DNA from: Artemia franciscana
Taxonomy: Eukaryota; Arthropoda; Branchiopoda; Anostraca; Artemiidae
Length of the DNA: 64,000 bases
Reading direction: 5' to 3'
Assembly: GCF_032884065.1 (NCBI RefSeq)
Contig: NW_027062617.1
Coordinates: 1,054,001 to 1,118,000, forward strand
Position numbers and translations under genes: made by a program. Positions 1 to 12,500 of this stretch are shown piece by piece. The notes under the pieces are model-generated. The model saw only the letters and a program-made list of their open reading frames with translations, had not been told where the DNA came from and ran no database searches. How positions within the stretch are numbered: the stretch's first letter is position 1; each line of letters opens with the position of its first letter.

Positions 1-788
1 TTTTTTCTTTTGATTGGAATGCCTATTTTGGAATTTTTACCGAAAAAATTGAAAAAACAAAATAACTACCCCGGCCCCTAAATTAAAAAAGTGCTTAGCC
101 CCTCCTGTTCTCTTGGATTTCGTTAACTGACAACATTACTCTTCGTACCAAGTCAAAACTCTTTTTACCCATCCAAGATAAACCAAGATTTATTTTGTTA
201 TTAGAAGCTGATAGTGAAAAGTATTTCTGCAAGAAAGAAAAAGATATATATTAAATTTAAAAAGAAATAGAGAACTCTAATTATGTTGGAAAACAAGTGA
301 GACGTGGAAAACAAGCAAAACCAGTCGATAGAATTGTGTTTCGAGATATGGGATATAAATATCAGTTTCAAAAAAATTTCACGTAATTTAATCTGAATCG
401 GCAACTTCTATCTCTCTATAAATTTCATAGAGATTCTGTCAGTTGACAACAATAAGTATCTCTGAGTGGATGCAGAAGTTTGTTTTTTCATGGGAGGCAA
501 AAACAATCTAGGTACTTGAGACTCATTGAAGACTAACCAAACACAGTGTAATTTACTTTGAAAACATTTTCTTTTATTAACGGCAACTACTACTAGTAAC
601 AGCTCGCTGTACCACTCAGTCACCTAAGGAAAATACAGCTACACACGTTTCTTCTCTATTAAAATTTATTGAAAGGTTCCCTCTTTACGCCCCCACCCAA
701 CAATTTCTAATTTCCTTTAAATCCTTTTTAAAAACTCTTCCCCCTCCGTTCGGGAGCGGAGTAAAAGGGAGCACTCATTTTCATTTAG
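1..788. other. No recognised gene
   Basis: AT-rich sequence with only short uninformative reading frames. No repeat shared with the rest of the window was recognised. It may hold the intron upstream of the exon that starts at 789; the last bases before 789 read as a 3' splice site. Confidence 0.5.
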
Positions 789-1026
789 CCCTAGAAAGAT
801 TGCCGAAAAAGAGGATATTTGGCAATCTATCATACTTCATCAACGACAACAAGAACTTGAAATTAAAAGGGATTTGCTTTTGGTCAAGGTTTTTCAGGAG
901 TCCCACTCCTATTCCTACAGCTGCTCTTCTACCGCTACTGCTCATCACAGGATCAAGCTACCTGATGTAAACATTGCTGAGGACGTGCCTCCTCTACCCC
1001 AGTATGGTCTAAACTTGAGGGACTAG
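789..1026 (+). CDS. Terminal coding exon of an unidentified gene
   Basis: A frame open for 78 codons ends in TAG at 1024-1026. It is preceded by a credible 3' splice site (pyrimidine-rich cattttcatttag, AG at 787-788). The exon then begins with one base completing a split codon, followed by PRKIAEKEDIW. The peptide starts with a charged, probably helical stretch (residues of the type HQRQQELEIKRDLLLVKVFQ), then a Ser/Tyr-rich linker, and ends in PPLPQYGLNLRD. Codon use looks unlike the surrounding AT-rich noise, and the frame has no ATG near its start, as expected for an internal or last exon. An AATAAA at 1469-1474 could be the poly(A) signal. I do not recognise the family, and the upstream exons are not visible in this window. 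It could be a chance open frame, but the acceptor and composition argue against that. Confidence 0.5.
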
Positions 1027-2195
1027 AAGGGCGAGTGCCCCAGGCGATAGAACAAACTAAAGAACAAGTTATATAGAAAAGTTCCTCGAAAGAAGTTCTA
1101 ATTCAACGTTTGAAATTATTTGAATTTCAATGCCTGAGTGTTTTGTCAAGCATAGTTACATGTTTTTAGTAGCCCTCTGCTCTTTCCCTGCTGTTTAGCT
1201 TTAAGGGTTCATTTGTGCATAGAGATCATAGAGCTATCTAATGGGTGTGTGCGGGACTTCTACGGTTGTCTATTACCAAGCTAGGTAGGTCCCCCCGTTA
1301 AAAATTTTAAGAGTTTCCACGGGCACCAATTCAAGAAAATGAAGGGAGGCAATAGTTTGACTGTTTTTGATGAAGATGTAAAAAAAGTATTTGTTGAGAT
1401 ACATGGAATATATTCCAGCTTACGTGCCTAATAATACTGTTACATTTTCACATCGTTTAATCATTTGCAATAAAAGTCATACATCATTTCTCAGTGGTGA
1501 ACTATTTTTGAAATGAAAGCTTGAAGTCCTAGAAACTAACATTAATTGTTCCCAGGCAAAGTTAGCATAAATATAGCTTTGCCTACCTTTTTACAAGAAT
1601 TTACCCGAATGTCTTGCAAGAAAAGGAGAGACAATAAGGAAAAAAAAATAAGGAAAAGAGAAGAAATAAGAATGCTAAGAAGAGGCGGCTATGACTATTG
1701 CCTCTTCCAATCATCTAATATATGAATTAAGACAAGAGGGATCGGTCCTTTGTAATTTATATATAAGTTTTTTGAAATATAGACGCTTTAGGATTCTTGC
1801 TGCGCTTTTATGGCTCTCAACCTAATTTGCTGCACTCAACCTAAATTTGTGCAATGAAATTAAGATCAAACGTTTAAGCCAAATCGGTGAACTGCTAAAA
1901 TTGGCAACATAAAATGGAGATCTAGTTGAAAAATAACCTTGTTCCTGTTTTAATAACCACCGGGAGTGTATGTATGTACTAAATTTTTTCTTGAACTTTG
2001 GAGATAAAGATGACGAAAGAAAAAGACGAAAGCAGTTTTGCTAAAACAAATGCTAGAATAGCTAGAAAAAATGTACTCTAAAAAGAATTAAAGTATTTCA
2101 AATAAAGTGTTGGTATCCATGTTTATTTCTGAAAGCAGCATTTCCAATTTTTATATAAGTAGATTATTGTGTTTTATATTATCAAATAAAAAAAA
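1027..2195. other. Probable 3' UTR and intergenic sequence
   Basis: No reading frame of interest. An AATAAA at 1469-1474 is the nearest good poly(A) signal downstream of the exon at 789-1026. The rest is AT-rich with no repeat family recognised. Confidence 0.35.
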
Positions 2196-3646
2196 ACAAG
2201 TTTTTTCGACTGAAATTAAGGAGTAATATTTTAACTTAAAATGAATAAAAGTTATTCCGTATATGAGGGAACGGTCCCCTCCCCAACCCCTTACTTTGCA
2301 CGTTAAAGTTTTTCTATTCCTTTAAGAAAACTTCTTATTCCACTTAAATGGCCCTTGTGTTTCAAGAGTCGTTCTTAAAGAATTGGGACAAAAAGTCAAG
2401 TTTTAGCATAAAGAGTGAGGGATTGAGGAGAGGGCAGACCCTTCCATATATAGAATAATTTCTGTTCGTTTTTGAGTTTTATTCTTGCTCCTTATTTTTA
2501 ATTAAAAAAAAATGTTTTTCAAATTATACCTCAGAGTCCACCTCCCTCCTCTGAGGAAACCCTTCCGCACGAAAAATTTCACCGTAGAAAATTCTTGCCG
2601 CGTTCAATTCTCGGAAAATTCCACTCAGAAAATTCCCTTCGGAAAAATTGTGGACAATTCCCTTGGAAGATTCTCATTCTTTCGTTTGGAAAACAGTTTT
2701 TTGTGTATTAGTTTCTGATGGTTCTTCAGATTATGCCTGAAATTGCCCCTCCTTCACGGCAAATTTTTCCCAGGAACCATCGTCCCAATGGAAAATTTTC
2801 CATGGAGTATTTCTCTAGGGGAAAATCTCCAATCCCCCCTTCCGAAAAATCCCTTCAGACAAATCCAATCCCACAAGAAACTTCTTCTAGATAGTTCCGT
2901 CGATACATCTCCGCATGAAAAATTGAGTCACTAAAGAGAAAGCAAGACAAATAAAAAGAATTCCTTGTAAAATTTTAACACTATAGAAACACTATAGACA
3001 AACAATGGATATATTACATTTGCTCTTTCCCCAGGGAGTGGGGGGGTCATATCATCCCCAGAGGCAAAGTTTTTGAATTTTTCAACTATGCTGAACAATG
3101 TGTCTTTCCCTAAATTTTGATCGATTGTCTTCCAGGAAAAAGAAAAGTGGAAGGAGGGCTAGATGCCGTTCAATATTTTTGTTCACTTAAAAAGTATATT
3201 CAAACTTTTAATTTTCGTTTGAACTACCCCTCTCTCGCTTTTCTAGTACCGTAAGTTCAATAATATCCCTGAAAAAAAGCAAATAAAAATGTATCCGTGA
3301 GCTTTCTTCTGAAAGAAAAACATAAATCTTTACATTTTTGTAAATAGGGGCCTGAAACCTGTACAGTAAGGTCCTCTGATGTGCTGAATCTGATGGTTTG
3401 ATTTTCATTGAGATTCTTTGACTTCTTGGTGGTTTTATCTTAATTTGATAATCGGGTAAATTTTCCCAGACTTATAGCTTTTGATGGGTAACACTGATCT
3501 TCATGCATTTTATGCATTTGGAGTCAGCATAAAAAAGCCAAATCTTTAAATGTACCTATTATTGTCAAAATTTCATTTTTTAGAATTGCGGTTACTACAG
3601 GGCCGAGTTGCTCCTCACTTACGGTTTGTTACCACAAACTGTTTGA
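2196..3646 (-). mobile_element. Family A element, older diverged form
   Basis: This is a minus-strand copy of the Helitron-like family A. The 3' foldback is at 2196-2514: the left arm has the decayed rc module aaattaaggagtaatatttt and the right arm ends ttgctccttatttttaatt. The 5' end is at 3646, where gttgctcctcactta is followed by the hairpin cggtttgttaccacaaactg and then GA, the complement of TC. The arms are imperfect and the body (2515-3580) keeps only scattered similarity to young copies, so this is an old insertion. No protein is encoded; the frames at 2512-2718 and 2743-2934 lie within it. Confidence 0.75.
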
Positions 3647-4437
3647 TAATATTGTTCTGAGTATACATATATTTCCTGAATGTTATACTTTAAATTTAAT
3701 TAATATAACCCACTTCCATTTTATTAGCCATAGGCTATATTTTAGTGAGTGCAGTTTTTTTTTTTTTATAAAATCAATAATAATATGCTTCTTCCAGAAG
3801 TAGTGGAAAAACCGATTGATAAACCCAGCACTTTGAATAAATAGGATATATATAATAAATACATACTAATACCATTACTTTACCATGAAATAAGTTCAGC
3901 TCTCACTCAAATTACAGTATTGATGGTAAGGCAGGGGCGGCAAAGTCTCCACCCCTCTATGAAAAACTTAAATTCACCTCTGGTAAGGTCTCTGGAATGA
4001 CATAGACACTCTGCAGACACGGCTTGATAAAAATTAGCTTTTACATTATATAAATATTATATTATTATATTATACAAAAATTACATATATTAAATGCCTA
4101 AGGACGAATCAAACAGAATTACAAATCTTATGATTCCTTATTATCAAAGTGTGCTTTAATGCGATTGGTTTGTTTTTGTGACGCATTTGTCGCACGTCAG
4201 TTATGTTATTCTTTGTGTTTCGAAAGAAAAAACAAATTATTTCAGATGTCAGTTTTGAGAAGCAAAATGAGAGCACTTTTTGAAGTTTGCTCAGATACTT
4301 GTCAAGCGGAAAATAAACATGTCCAAAGGTTCAGCAGACTAATCACTTCCCAAAATAAATGCATCAAAATAGCGTTCGTATTAGCAAAAACAAACCTTAT
4401 CCTGTCTATTCTGAATGAATATCATGGAAAAATCACA
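3647..4437. other. No recognised gene
   Basis: AT-rich spacer between two family A copies. A frame at 4159-4455 contains an acceptor-like tatttcag before an ATG at about 4245, but it runs into the family A element at 4438 and has no recognisable domain. Confidence 0.4.
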
Positions 4438-7295
4438 TCAAACAGTTCGTGGTAACGAACTGTAGTAAGGAGCGACCCGGCTTAATAGTAACCAAAACTC
4501 TAAAAAATGGACACCCCCTAAAAGTCATAGAATCTGAACGAAAATTACACCATCAGATTCAGCGTATCAGAGAACCCTACTGTAGAAGTTTCAAGCTCCT
4601 ATCTATAGCAGAAGTTTGTATTTTTTGCCAGAAGGCAGATCACGGATGAGTTTTTATTTCTTTTGTTTTTTGTCCCCGTGGGAGGGGCTAAAAGTTACAA
4701 ACTTTGACCAGTGCTTACATATAGTATTGATTATTGGGAAGTGTACAGGCGTTTTCAGGAGTACTTTTTGGTTGGGGGAGGGGTTGAGAAGAAGGGGATA
4801 TGTTGGGGGAACTTTCGATCGAGGAATTTGTCATGGGGGAAGAAAATTTCCATGAAGGGAGCGCAGGATTTACTAGTATTATTTAAAAAAAAAAAAAATG
4901 AAAAAATAAATATGAAAAAGTTTTTTTCAGCTGGAAGTAAGGAACAGCATTAAAACTTAAAACAAACATAAATTATTACCTATAATAGGAGGTGAGCCCC
5001 ATAGGAGGGGCTCACCTCCTCCTAAACCTCGCTCTTTACGCTAAAGTATTTTTAGTAATGTCAACTATTTATTCTACGGCTTTTGTGACTCAGGGGTCAT
5101 TCTTAATGAATTGGGACAAAATTTAAGATTTAGTGTAAAGAGAGAGGTACTGACGAGGGGGCGAACCCTCTCATATATGTAATAAAAATATGAGAATAAA
5201 AAGTTCTTTACGTAAGCTAATTTATAAGTTACGTATATCTTTTACTAATAAAAAGATTCGTACAAAATTCAAAGTTCTAGTTGCCTTTTTAATTAACCAA
5301 AAAATTGGAGGGCAACTAGGCTTCCTCCCTCGCTCTTTTTTTCTCAAAATCGTTCGATCAAAATTATGAGAAAGCCATTTAGCCAAAAAAAAAAATAAAT
5401 ATGCAAATTTCGTTTTGATTATTCCTCTGCGGAGAGCCAAAATCAAAACATGCATTGATTCAAAAACGTTCAGAAATTAAATAAAAAAACAAGTTTTTTC
5501 AACTGAAAGTAAGGAGCGACATTAAAACTTAAAACGAACAGAAATTACTTCGTATATGAAAGGGGCTGCTTCCTCATCAACGATCCGCTCTTTGCGCTAA
5601 AGTTTTTTACTGTTTTAAAAAGTAGAGTTGAGAGAAAAAGTCAAACTTTAGCGTAAAGTGCGGGACGTTGATGAGGAAGCAGCCCCTTTCATGTACGGAG
5701 TACTTTCTGTTCGTTTTAAGTTTTAATGTCGCTCCTTACTTTTCAGTTAAAAAAAAAATTATTTTTTTTTAACTGATTTTTTTCAACCTCGCTCTTTACG
5801 CTAAAGTATTTTTAGTAATGTCAACTATTTATTCTACGGCTTTTGTGACTCAGGGGTCATTCTTAATGAATTGGGACAAAATTTAAGATTTAGTGTAAAG
5901 AGAGAGGTACTGACGAGGGGGCGAACCCTCTCATATATGTAATAAAAATATGAGAATAAAAAGTTCTTTACGTAAGCTAATTTATAAGTTACGTATATCT
6001 TTTACTAATAAAAAGATTCGTACAAAATTCAAAGTTCTAGTTGCCTTTTTAATTAACCAAAAAATTGGAGGGCAACTAGGCTTCCTCCCTCGCTCTTTTT
6101 TTCTCAAAATCGTTCGATCAAAATTATGAGAAAGCCATTTAGCCAAAAAAAAAAAAAAAATATGCAAATTTCGTTTTGATTATTCCTCTGCGGAGAGCCA
6201 AAATCAAAACATGCATTGATTCAAAAACGTTCAGAAATTAAATAAAAAAACAAGTTTTTTCAACTGAAAGTAAGGAGCGACATTAAAACTTAAAACGAAC
6301 AGAAATTACTTCGTATATGAAAGGGGCTGCTTCCTCATCAACGCCCCGCTCTTTGCGCTAAAGTTTTTTACTGTTTTAAAAAGTAGAGTTGAGAGAAAGA
6401 GTCAAACTTTAGCGTAAAGGGCGGGACGTTGATGAGGAAGCAGCCCCTTTCATGTACGGAGTACTTTCTGTTCGTTTTAAGTTTTAATGTCGCTCCTTAC
6501 TTTCAGTTAAAAAAAAAATTATTTTTTTTTAACTGATTTTTTTCAACCTCGCTCTTTACGCTAAAGTATTTTTAGTAATGTCAACTATTTATTCTACGGC
6601 TTTTGTGACTCAGGGGTCATTCTTAATGAATTGGGACAAAATTTAAGATTTAGTGTAAAGAGAGAGGTACTGACGAGGGGGCGAACCCTCTCATATATGT
6701 AATAAAAACAATAGAATAAAAAGTTCTTTACGTAAGCTAATTTATAAGTTACGTATATCTTTTACTAATAAAAAGATTCGTACAAAATTAAAAGTTCTAG
6801 TTGCCCTTTTAATTAAACAAAAAATTGGAGGGCAACTAGGCTTCCTCCCTCGCTCTTTTTTGTCAAAATCGTTCGATCAAAATTATGAGAAAGCTATTTA
6901 GCCAAAAAAATAAATAAATATGCAAATTTCGTTTAATTATTCCTCTGCGGAGAGCCAAAATCAAAACATGCATTGATTCAAAAACGTTCAAAAATTAAAT
7001 AAAAAAACAAGTTTTTTCAACTGAAAGTAAGGAGCGACATTAAAACTTAAAACGAACAGAAATTACTTCGTATATGAAAGGGGCTGCTTCCTCATCAACG
7101 CCCCGCTCTTTGCACTAAAAAGTTTTTTACTGTTTTAAAAAAAAGAGTCGAGAGAAAGAGTCAAACCTTTGCGTAAAGGGGCGGGGCGTTGATGAGTAAG
7201 CAGTCCCTTTCATATACGAAGCAATTTCTGTTCGTTTTAAGTTTTAATGTCGCTCCTTACTTCCCGTTAAAAAAACTTGTTTTTTTGTTTAATTA
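4438..7295 (+). mobile_element. Family A element, expanded 2.9 kb form
   Basis: The 5' end is diagnostic: TC at 4438-4439 preceded by A, then the hairpin cagttcgtggtaacgaactg, then tagtaaggagcgacccgg. After a shortened body (to about 5000) the element carries three head-to-tail copies of a 760 bp module, each ending in the family's large foldback. The last copy ends near 7295 in a run of A, cttgt and T. Other copies have a single such module. No transposase is encoded. Two nearly identical minus-strand frames (5222-5455 and 5982-6167) are products of the tandem duplication, not genes. Confidence 0.85.
5025..7295 (+). repeat. Tandem triplication, 760 bp period
   Basis: The string aacctcgctctttacgctaa begins at 5025, 5785 and 6545, an exact 760-base spacing. 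The first two units are nearly identical along their whole length; the third has a few substitutions and small indels. Each unit contains a 500 bp body and the foldback with arms of about 105 bp. The near-identity suggests recent tandem duplication of one internal module. Confidence 0.92.
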
Positions 7296-8654
7296 TTATA
7301 TAAGATGGCCTATGGACTATTGCCTATTATAAGATGGACTATTGCCTATAGCACTATTGCCCCACATTTTCTAAATCGGATTACCTCATGCCACAAATCT
7401 GAACAGACAAGAAAACTTAATTTTCAGGAAGACAATAGATCTGCCTTTTAAAATCTGACTTGTGAGGAATGATAAGTCAGTAAAAATAACGAAAATGTTT
7501 TGAGACACAATATATTTTATAAGTAAACTCACTTTTTTCTGTCAAGCTCATTTCTTACATGAAATAAGTTCCAAAAAAACGAAGTTAAAGATAAATTAAA
7601 ATATTTTTGTTTTGAAACTTGCTGCAAGAGAGATACACTAAAAATATGCAACAAATGAATATTTAAACTTTAGAGTTTAAAAAACAGAAGACCTTTAAGG
7701 TAATCTTGCATAAACACCACCTAATATAATTTAATTTTTAATTAAATAATTTTAATTATTACGTAATAAATAATTTTAATTAGGTAAATAGTTACCTAAT
7801 AAGTAATTTTACTTATGTTGTATGTTGTTATGCTGTTATGTTATTTATGTTGTTTTTTTTCTTGTTTTTTTCTTTTTTGTGTGTTTACTCCACAGTTTAA
7901 AGTATTTTGTGGGTTATAAGTAAATTATTATTATTATTATATTACCTGAAAATATATCTTCCAGAAAAACAACATTGAAGTAGAGGATAGTAGGAATGAA
8001 ATCTGGTCATTTGGATTGATTAAATAAACAGCACAAACAACGACACATACCTTCAGAATTAAGATCCATCAAAAATTCAATTGTAATAAAAAGCATATGA
8101 ATTTTCAGTTATGCAGTTCTTGGTAAAGTGGACACCAAATTTAAAGAAAAGAAAGGTGGGTTAAAAATCATCAAAAAATAAGCTAAAAACGCAAGGTAAA
8201 TGAAAGGAACTTATTTCATCTAAACTTAAATCTATACTTATGTATAAATGTTACGAACCTGATATAATCCACATAACTTAAGACAGAGGGTGCCATCTAA
8301 AAGGATGCAATTTTGATGAAAATGCAGCCTCATATTCATCATGTATAAAAACCCTACTGTTGAGGTTTCAAGTTCCCATGCGCAATACACGAGATTTTGT
8401 CTTGTTTTCCAAGAAATTTAATACTCAATGCGTCATTATTTTACCTAAAAAATTATCTAAAAAAACGTTTTAAGTAAGCTAAGGATTCAACATGAAGGAA
8501 TCATCAAAAAATAAGCTAAAAACACATGACACCAAACAACTTAAGAAGGTATAACTTTCCTGGTCTTTTGAATTCAACAGATTGTTAAAATATAAACTTT
8601 TACCGACGAAGTGTTCCCAAATTTAATCTAATTAGTTTTACATATTTATTTTCA
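7296..8654. other. AT-rich spacer with minor repeats
   Basis: No gene seen. Small features are AT-rich palindromes at 7720-7810 (for example ggtaaatagttacc), a 21-base direct repeat containing atcaaaaaataagctaaaaa at about 8169 and 8501, and a short stretch at 8335-8420 that resembles the family A body (aaaccctactgttgaggttt). Confidence 0.4.
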
Positions 8655-9003
8655 AGGTTCAACATGACAACAATGACAAAAATGTAGCACTGCCTTAAAA
8701 GCTTCATAAGTTTGAAACAAACAAATGCTAAATTTTTAAAATCACCGTTCTCAGGTATGAATAGACCTAAGATGGGCCCAGAGGGGCATTATATTCTATT
8801 TTGATATGCTTGGTACTTCAAATGCTATGTCAACATGACAGGGTTGAAAAAAAAATATAGCACAGCCCTAAAAGCTTCATAATTTTGAAACAACCAAATG
8901 CAAAATCTTTAAAATCACCGTTCTCAGGTATGATTAGACCTAAGATGCGTCCAGGGGGGGTGATATTCTATTTGATGTCTTTGGTATTTCAAATGTTATC
9001 TGA
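8655..9003 (+). repeat. Tandem duplication, about 172 bp unit, two copies
   Basis: The landmark gcactgccttaaaagcttca at about 8688 recurs as gcacagccctaaaagcttca at about 8860. Both are followed by aaaatcaccgttctcaggta and then by agacctaagatg. The copies are moderately diverged. No coding content. Confidence 0.85.
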
Positions 9004-9392
9004 AAATCTCTTTTAGTCAATCCATTTGCGCCATTATTGAACACTATTGTTTACCAAGACAATACGCGTGGGTTTTAAGTAGTGGCAGTTCTAGGCCTGA
9101 GCAGGCATGGGGAAGGCAGCTGTCCCCCCAGTTTGTGTGACGTCTGCAATTAAATTTCTTTTAATTTATATTTTTACACTCCTATTAAGCTACCTTGACC
9201 CCCCTCCCCCCGATTATGAGGCCTAAGACCACTACTGCTTTAAAGTAAGAACCTTGTAACAGAAATTGCCACAGAAACAGCGTAAAAGTAACAATGGTAA
9301 AGAAAATGTTCCGTTTATGGTTCTCAAAATTAAAACTGGAACTTGAAAGAAATCAGTCTTTCAACAGGACACTTAGAAGTAATGATTGTTAA
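9004..9392 (-). other. Probable 3' UTR side of the bZIP gene
   Basis: This lies just downstream, on the minus strand, of the bZIP stop codon at 9393-9395. No clear AATAAA on the minus strand was found by eye in this interval, only weaker TATAAA or CATAAA-type strings. The 3' end of the transcript is therefore not placed. Confidence 0.3.
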
Positions 9393-9544
9393 TCACTTTG
9401 TCACTTGTAAATCATCATCACTAGACACCGGCTCTGCGCTGCTTAGTTGGTCATACTTTGTTTCAGGAACTTCTTCATGCTCAGGCTTCTCGACAAGGAG
9501 AGCAAGAATCTCTTCTCTTGTTAAAACAGATGAGCCAGGAGCTC
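9393..9544 (-). CDS. bZIP gene coding exon 3 (C-terminal tail)
   Basis: The acceptor is cttcttttag with AG at 9546-9545. Two bases complete Gly 95, 49 codons follow, and TGA lies at 9395-9393. The peptide continues the zipper exon naturally (QASTG|APGSSVLTREEILALL) with a short amphipathic helix, as seen after the zipper in arthropod C/EBP-gamma-like proteins, then an acidic Ser/Glu-rich tail. The plus-strand frame over the same bases is only its antisense shadow. Confidence 0.8.
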
Positions 9545-12500
9545 CTAAAAGAAGAAAAGGATTAGTATTGTAGGTTTATTAAGGTCTAATAATAGGCACA
9601 TTCACTATCTAAAAGCTACAGGTACTAATAACTGAACACTTTACATCAGTTCGTATTTTGAAAATCACTTGTCAAACAGCCCATCTTTAAACAATTTCTG
9701 AGCCTGATTGATGTCACCAAAAAATTTGAAAGGAAGAAGACATGCTTCCAAATTATAGCTAGAATAATGGAGAATATTTTATGTATAAAGATTGAGACAT
9801 TTCTAGAGAAGAAAGGTCTTTTCTTTAAGAACCAATTTGCTTTTTTTTTTATTTTTGCTATAGGGTTCTCTGATACGCTGAATGCGATGGTGTGATTTTC
9901 GTTAAGATTCTATGACTTTTAGGGGGTGTTTCCCCCTATTTTCCAAAATAAGGCAAATTTTCTCAGGCTCGTAACTTTTGATGACGAAGACTAAATTTGA
10001 TGAAACTTATATATTTTCTTTTGATATATCTTATAGCATTTTTTAGAGTTTCGTTTACTATTGAGCCGGGTCGCTCCTTACATACAGTTCGTTACCACGA
10101 ACTGTTTGAAAGACCATTTAACACAGAATATCGTGCTACTATAGTCAAATTATTCCACCAACCCATTTATATTTCCTCATATAGTTACAGTTACTTTCCT
10201 TCCCCACATCAAATCGGCCTAGGCTAGAATACATCTTATTCCTAGTCATTCCAATCTGGGCGTTAAAGCCCCTAAAGAAATGCTCTATTTCTGCCGGAGA
10301 TTTTTATCGCTTGAACCTTGCAAACCTAAATATTGTCCTATTCATCATGAGTCATACTTCCTGTCTATATACCCTGTCCTTTCAGCCTGAATAAATACAT
10401 TTTACTGCTCCGTTCAAGCTGAACCCTCGTGCATCTGACCTCTCCTGCAACAGAAGCCCCGTGCATTCGAACCCGCATGCAGCCAACTCCTCCTGTAAAT
10501 TAACTCGTTAGCAACTGAACCCTAGTGCAACCGAACTCTATTTAACTGAACCCTTGTACAAATGAGCCCCGGTGCAAGTCCACTCCATTTAACTGAACCC
10601 TCGTGTAATTGAACCCCCGTGCAACTGAACCCCCGTGCAACTGTATCTCCGTGCAACTGAACCCAAATATAACTGAGCCCTCGTAAAACAGAACTCCTAT
10701 ACAAATGGAACCCCTGTTTAACTGGACCCACGAGGAACTCAACCCACGTGCAAGTCATCTCCATTAACTATACCCCCTTGCAACTGAACCCGCGTCTAAC
10801 AGGGCCCCGTGACACTCAACCCACGTAAATCTTAACCCATTTAGCTGAACCTCCATTCAACAAACAAGTGGCTTTAATGGTTTTTGAAGTCCCATTTTCT
10901 CTTTTTTTGTGAAAACGAGACATCCAAAAGAGGTTCTTTTATGAATATGTTCTTGACAGGCATCTATTTCACGACTTTAACAAACAAATAGTTAATACAA
11001 GATAGAAAATGTAAAGATTCTAACTTGTGTTTAACCCATGCTATTGCCTCATAGTTGTAAAATACTTAAAAACTAGTGCTTTACTGAAAACTTTTGAGTC
11101 GTCCTAGCTGAGTGGTTAGCGTTCCAGACTTGAAATCCTGAAGTCAGGGGCTCGAGTCCTAGGTGTGAATCTAGAATGAGCTTACAGAGTCACCCCATTG
11201 GACCCCGTCCTAAACAGGTACCTGGGTACAGAGCCGGCTCTAAATAGGTACCCAGAAAAATCTGGGAAAAAGCACGGAAAGCGTTGGATGATTTGCCCCC
11301 ATCCACGCATTGCACTCCCGGTCGAAGGCGTCGAATCAGGAGCTCTTGCTGCGATCATAACCATCAAGTGTGTTTAGGCCCCATGAAAAGTTTCGCTAAT
11401 TTTCAAGTATATAGGGCAGAAGGATAAATTTTGTTTTTTTGGAAGGGGAGGAAGGGTAGTGTTACATCAAAACGGCATAAAATAAAATAAAAAGAACCAA
11501 AAACAAAATAAAGACCATTTTATTCGAGTCAGCTTTCGTCACCTCCGACAAAACGAGCTGAATTATATTTTCTAGTTTTATTGCTGATTTGAGGAGGGTC
11601 GAGCTGAATGGGTTTGAGTTGCATTAATATTGAGTTGAGTGAGGGTTGTTGCATTGGGGTTCTGTTAGACGGGGTCGAGTTGTACCAGCATTCAGTCGAG
11701 CAGCGGTTGAGTTGCAAGAGGTTTCAGTTTTACCGGGTCCAGTTAAATGAGGGCTCAGTTAAACGGTGGTTCAGCTGCATGGGAGTTCGGTTGAATGGGG
11801 GTGAGGTGCACGAGAATTCAGTTAAACGGCGGTTCAGTTGCACGAAGGTTCCTGAACAAGGGTTAGGTTACACGAAGGTTCAGTAGCAAGGGGTTTCAGT
11901 TGCACGGGTATTCAGTTACAAAGGGGGGGGGGTAAATTACACGAAGGTTCAGTTGCTCCTGGGTTCAGATTTACGAGGGTTCAGTTACCTGGGTTAAGTT
12001 GCTTGGGGCTTAGTTACACCAGGGTTCAGTTACATACACACTAAGTTTTACATAGTAATATTGGCGATTTTAATAATTTTAACAATAAGGGAAAAGCGAC
12101 ACGCAGCGCTACGATGCTGGAAAATAACTATCGTTTTAAATTTCGACCGACGAGTTTATTTACTTATTTTTTCAACTCAGATGGTTAGATAAGCAAATTC
12201 GATTAGCAACTATTCAATTAAAACAAGTAGATAAGCCAAAGATGGTAATCCTACCATCTTCTTTTACTGGAGTTCACACATGCATAAACGTTCAGGATGC
12301 AATAAATTATATGAAGCATTAGGGCAGAGCTGACCTATTAAAACGTTGACTTGCAACATAAACTGGCCTGGAATAAGAAACAGTTGAATACCAGGCCAGA
12401 CATAAAACAGTTCGTGGTAACAAACTGTAGTAAGGAGCGACCCGGCTCAATAGTAAACGAAACTCTAAAAAACGGAACTTTGATGCTAAAAGATACATCA

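Noticed and set aside
4159..4455. 98-codon frame with acceptor-like sequence before an inner ATG
   Set aside because: No recognisable domain, and its end is formed by the family A insertion. Possible but unsupported.
5222..6167. Two near-identical minus-strand frames (77 and 61 codons) that could suggest a duplicated gene
   Set aside because: They lie at the same position in two units of the 760 bp tandem repeat inside a non-coding element, and the third unit breaks the frame.
9343..9573. Plus-strand 76-codon frame
   Set aside because: It is antisense to bZIP exon 3, which has splice sites and family-like sequence on the minus strand.
10522..10764. 80-codon frame with repeated Gly-Ser-Val-like pattern
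   Set aside because: It is the translation of a 17 bp minisatellite; several frames are open for the same reason.
11098..11168. tRNA-Ser (TGA anticodon) gene
   Set aside because: Box A and B are present but the stems mispair and an unrelated body follows; better explained as a SINE head.
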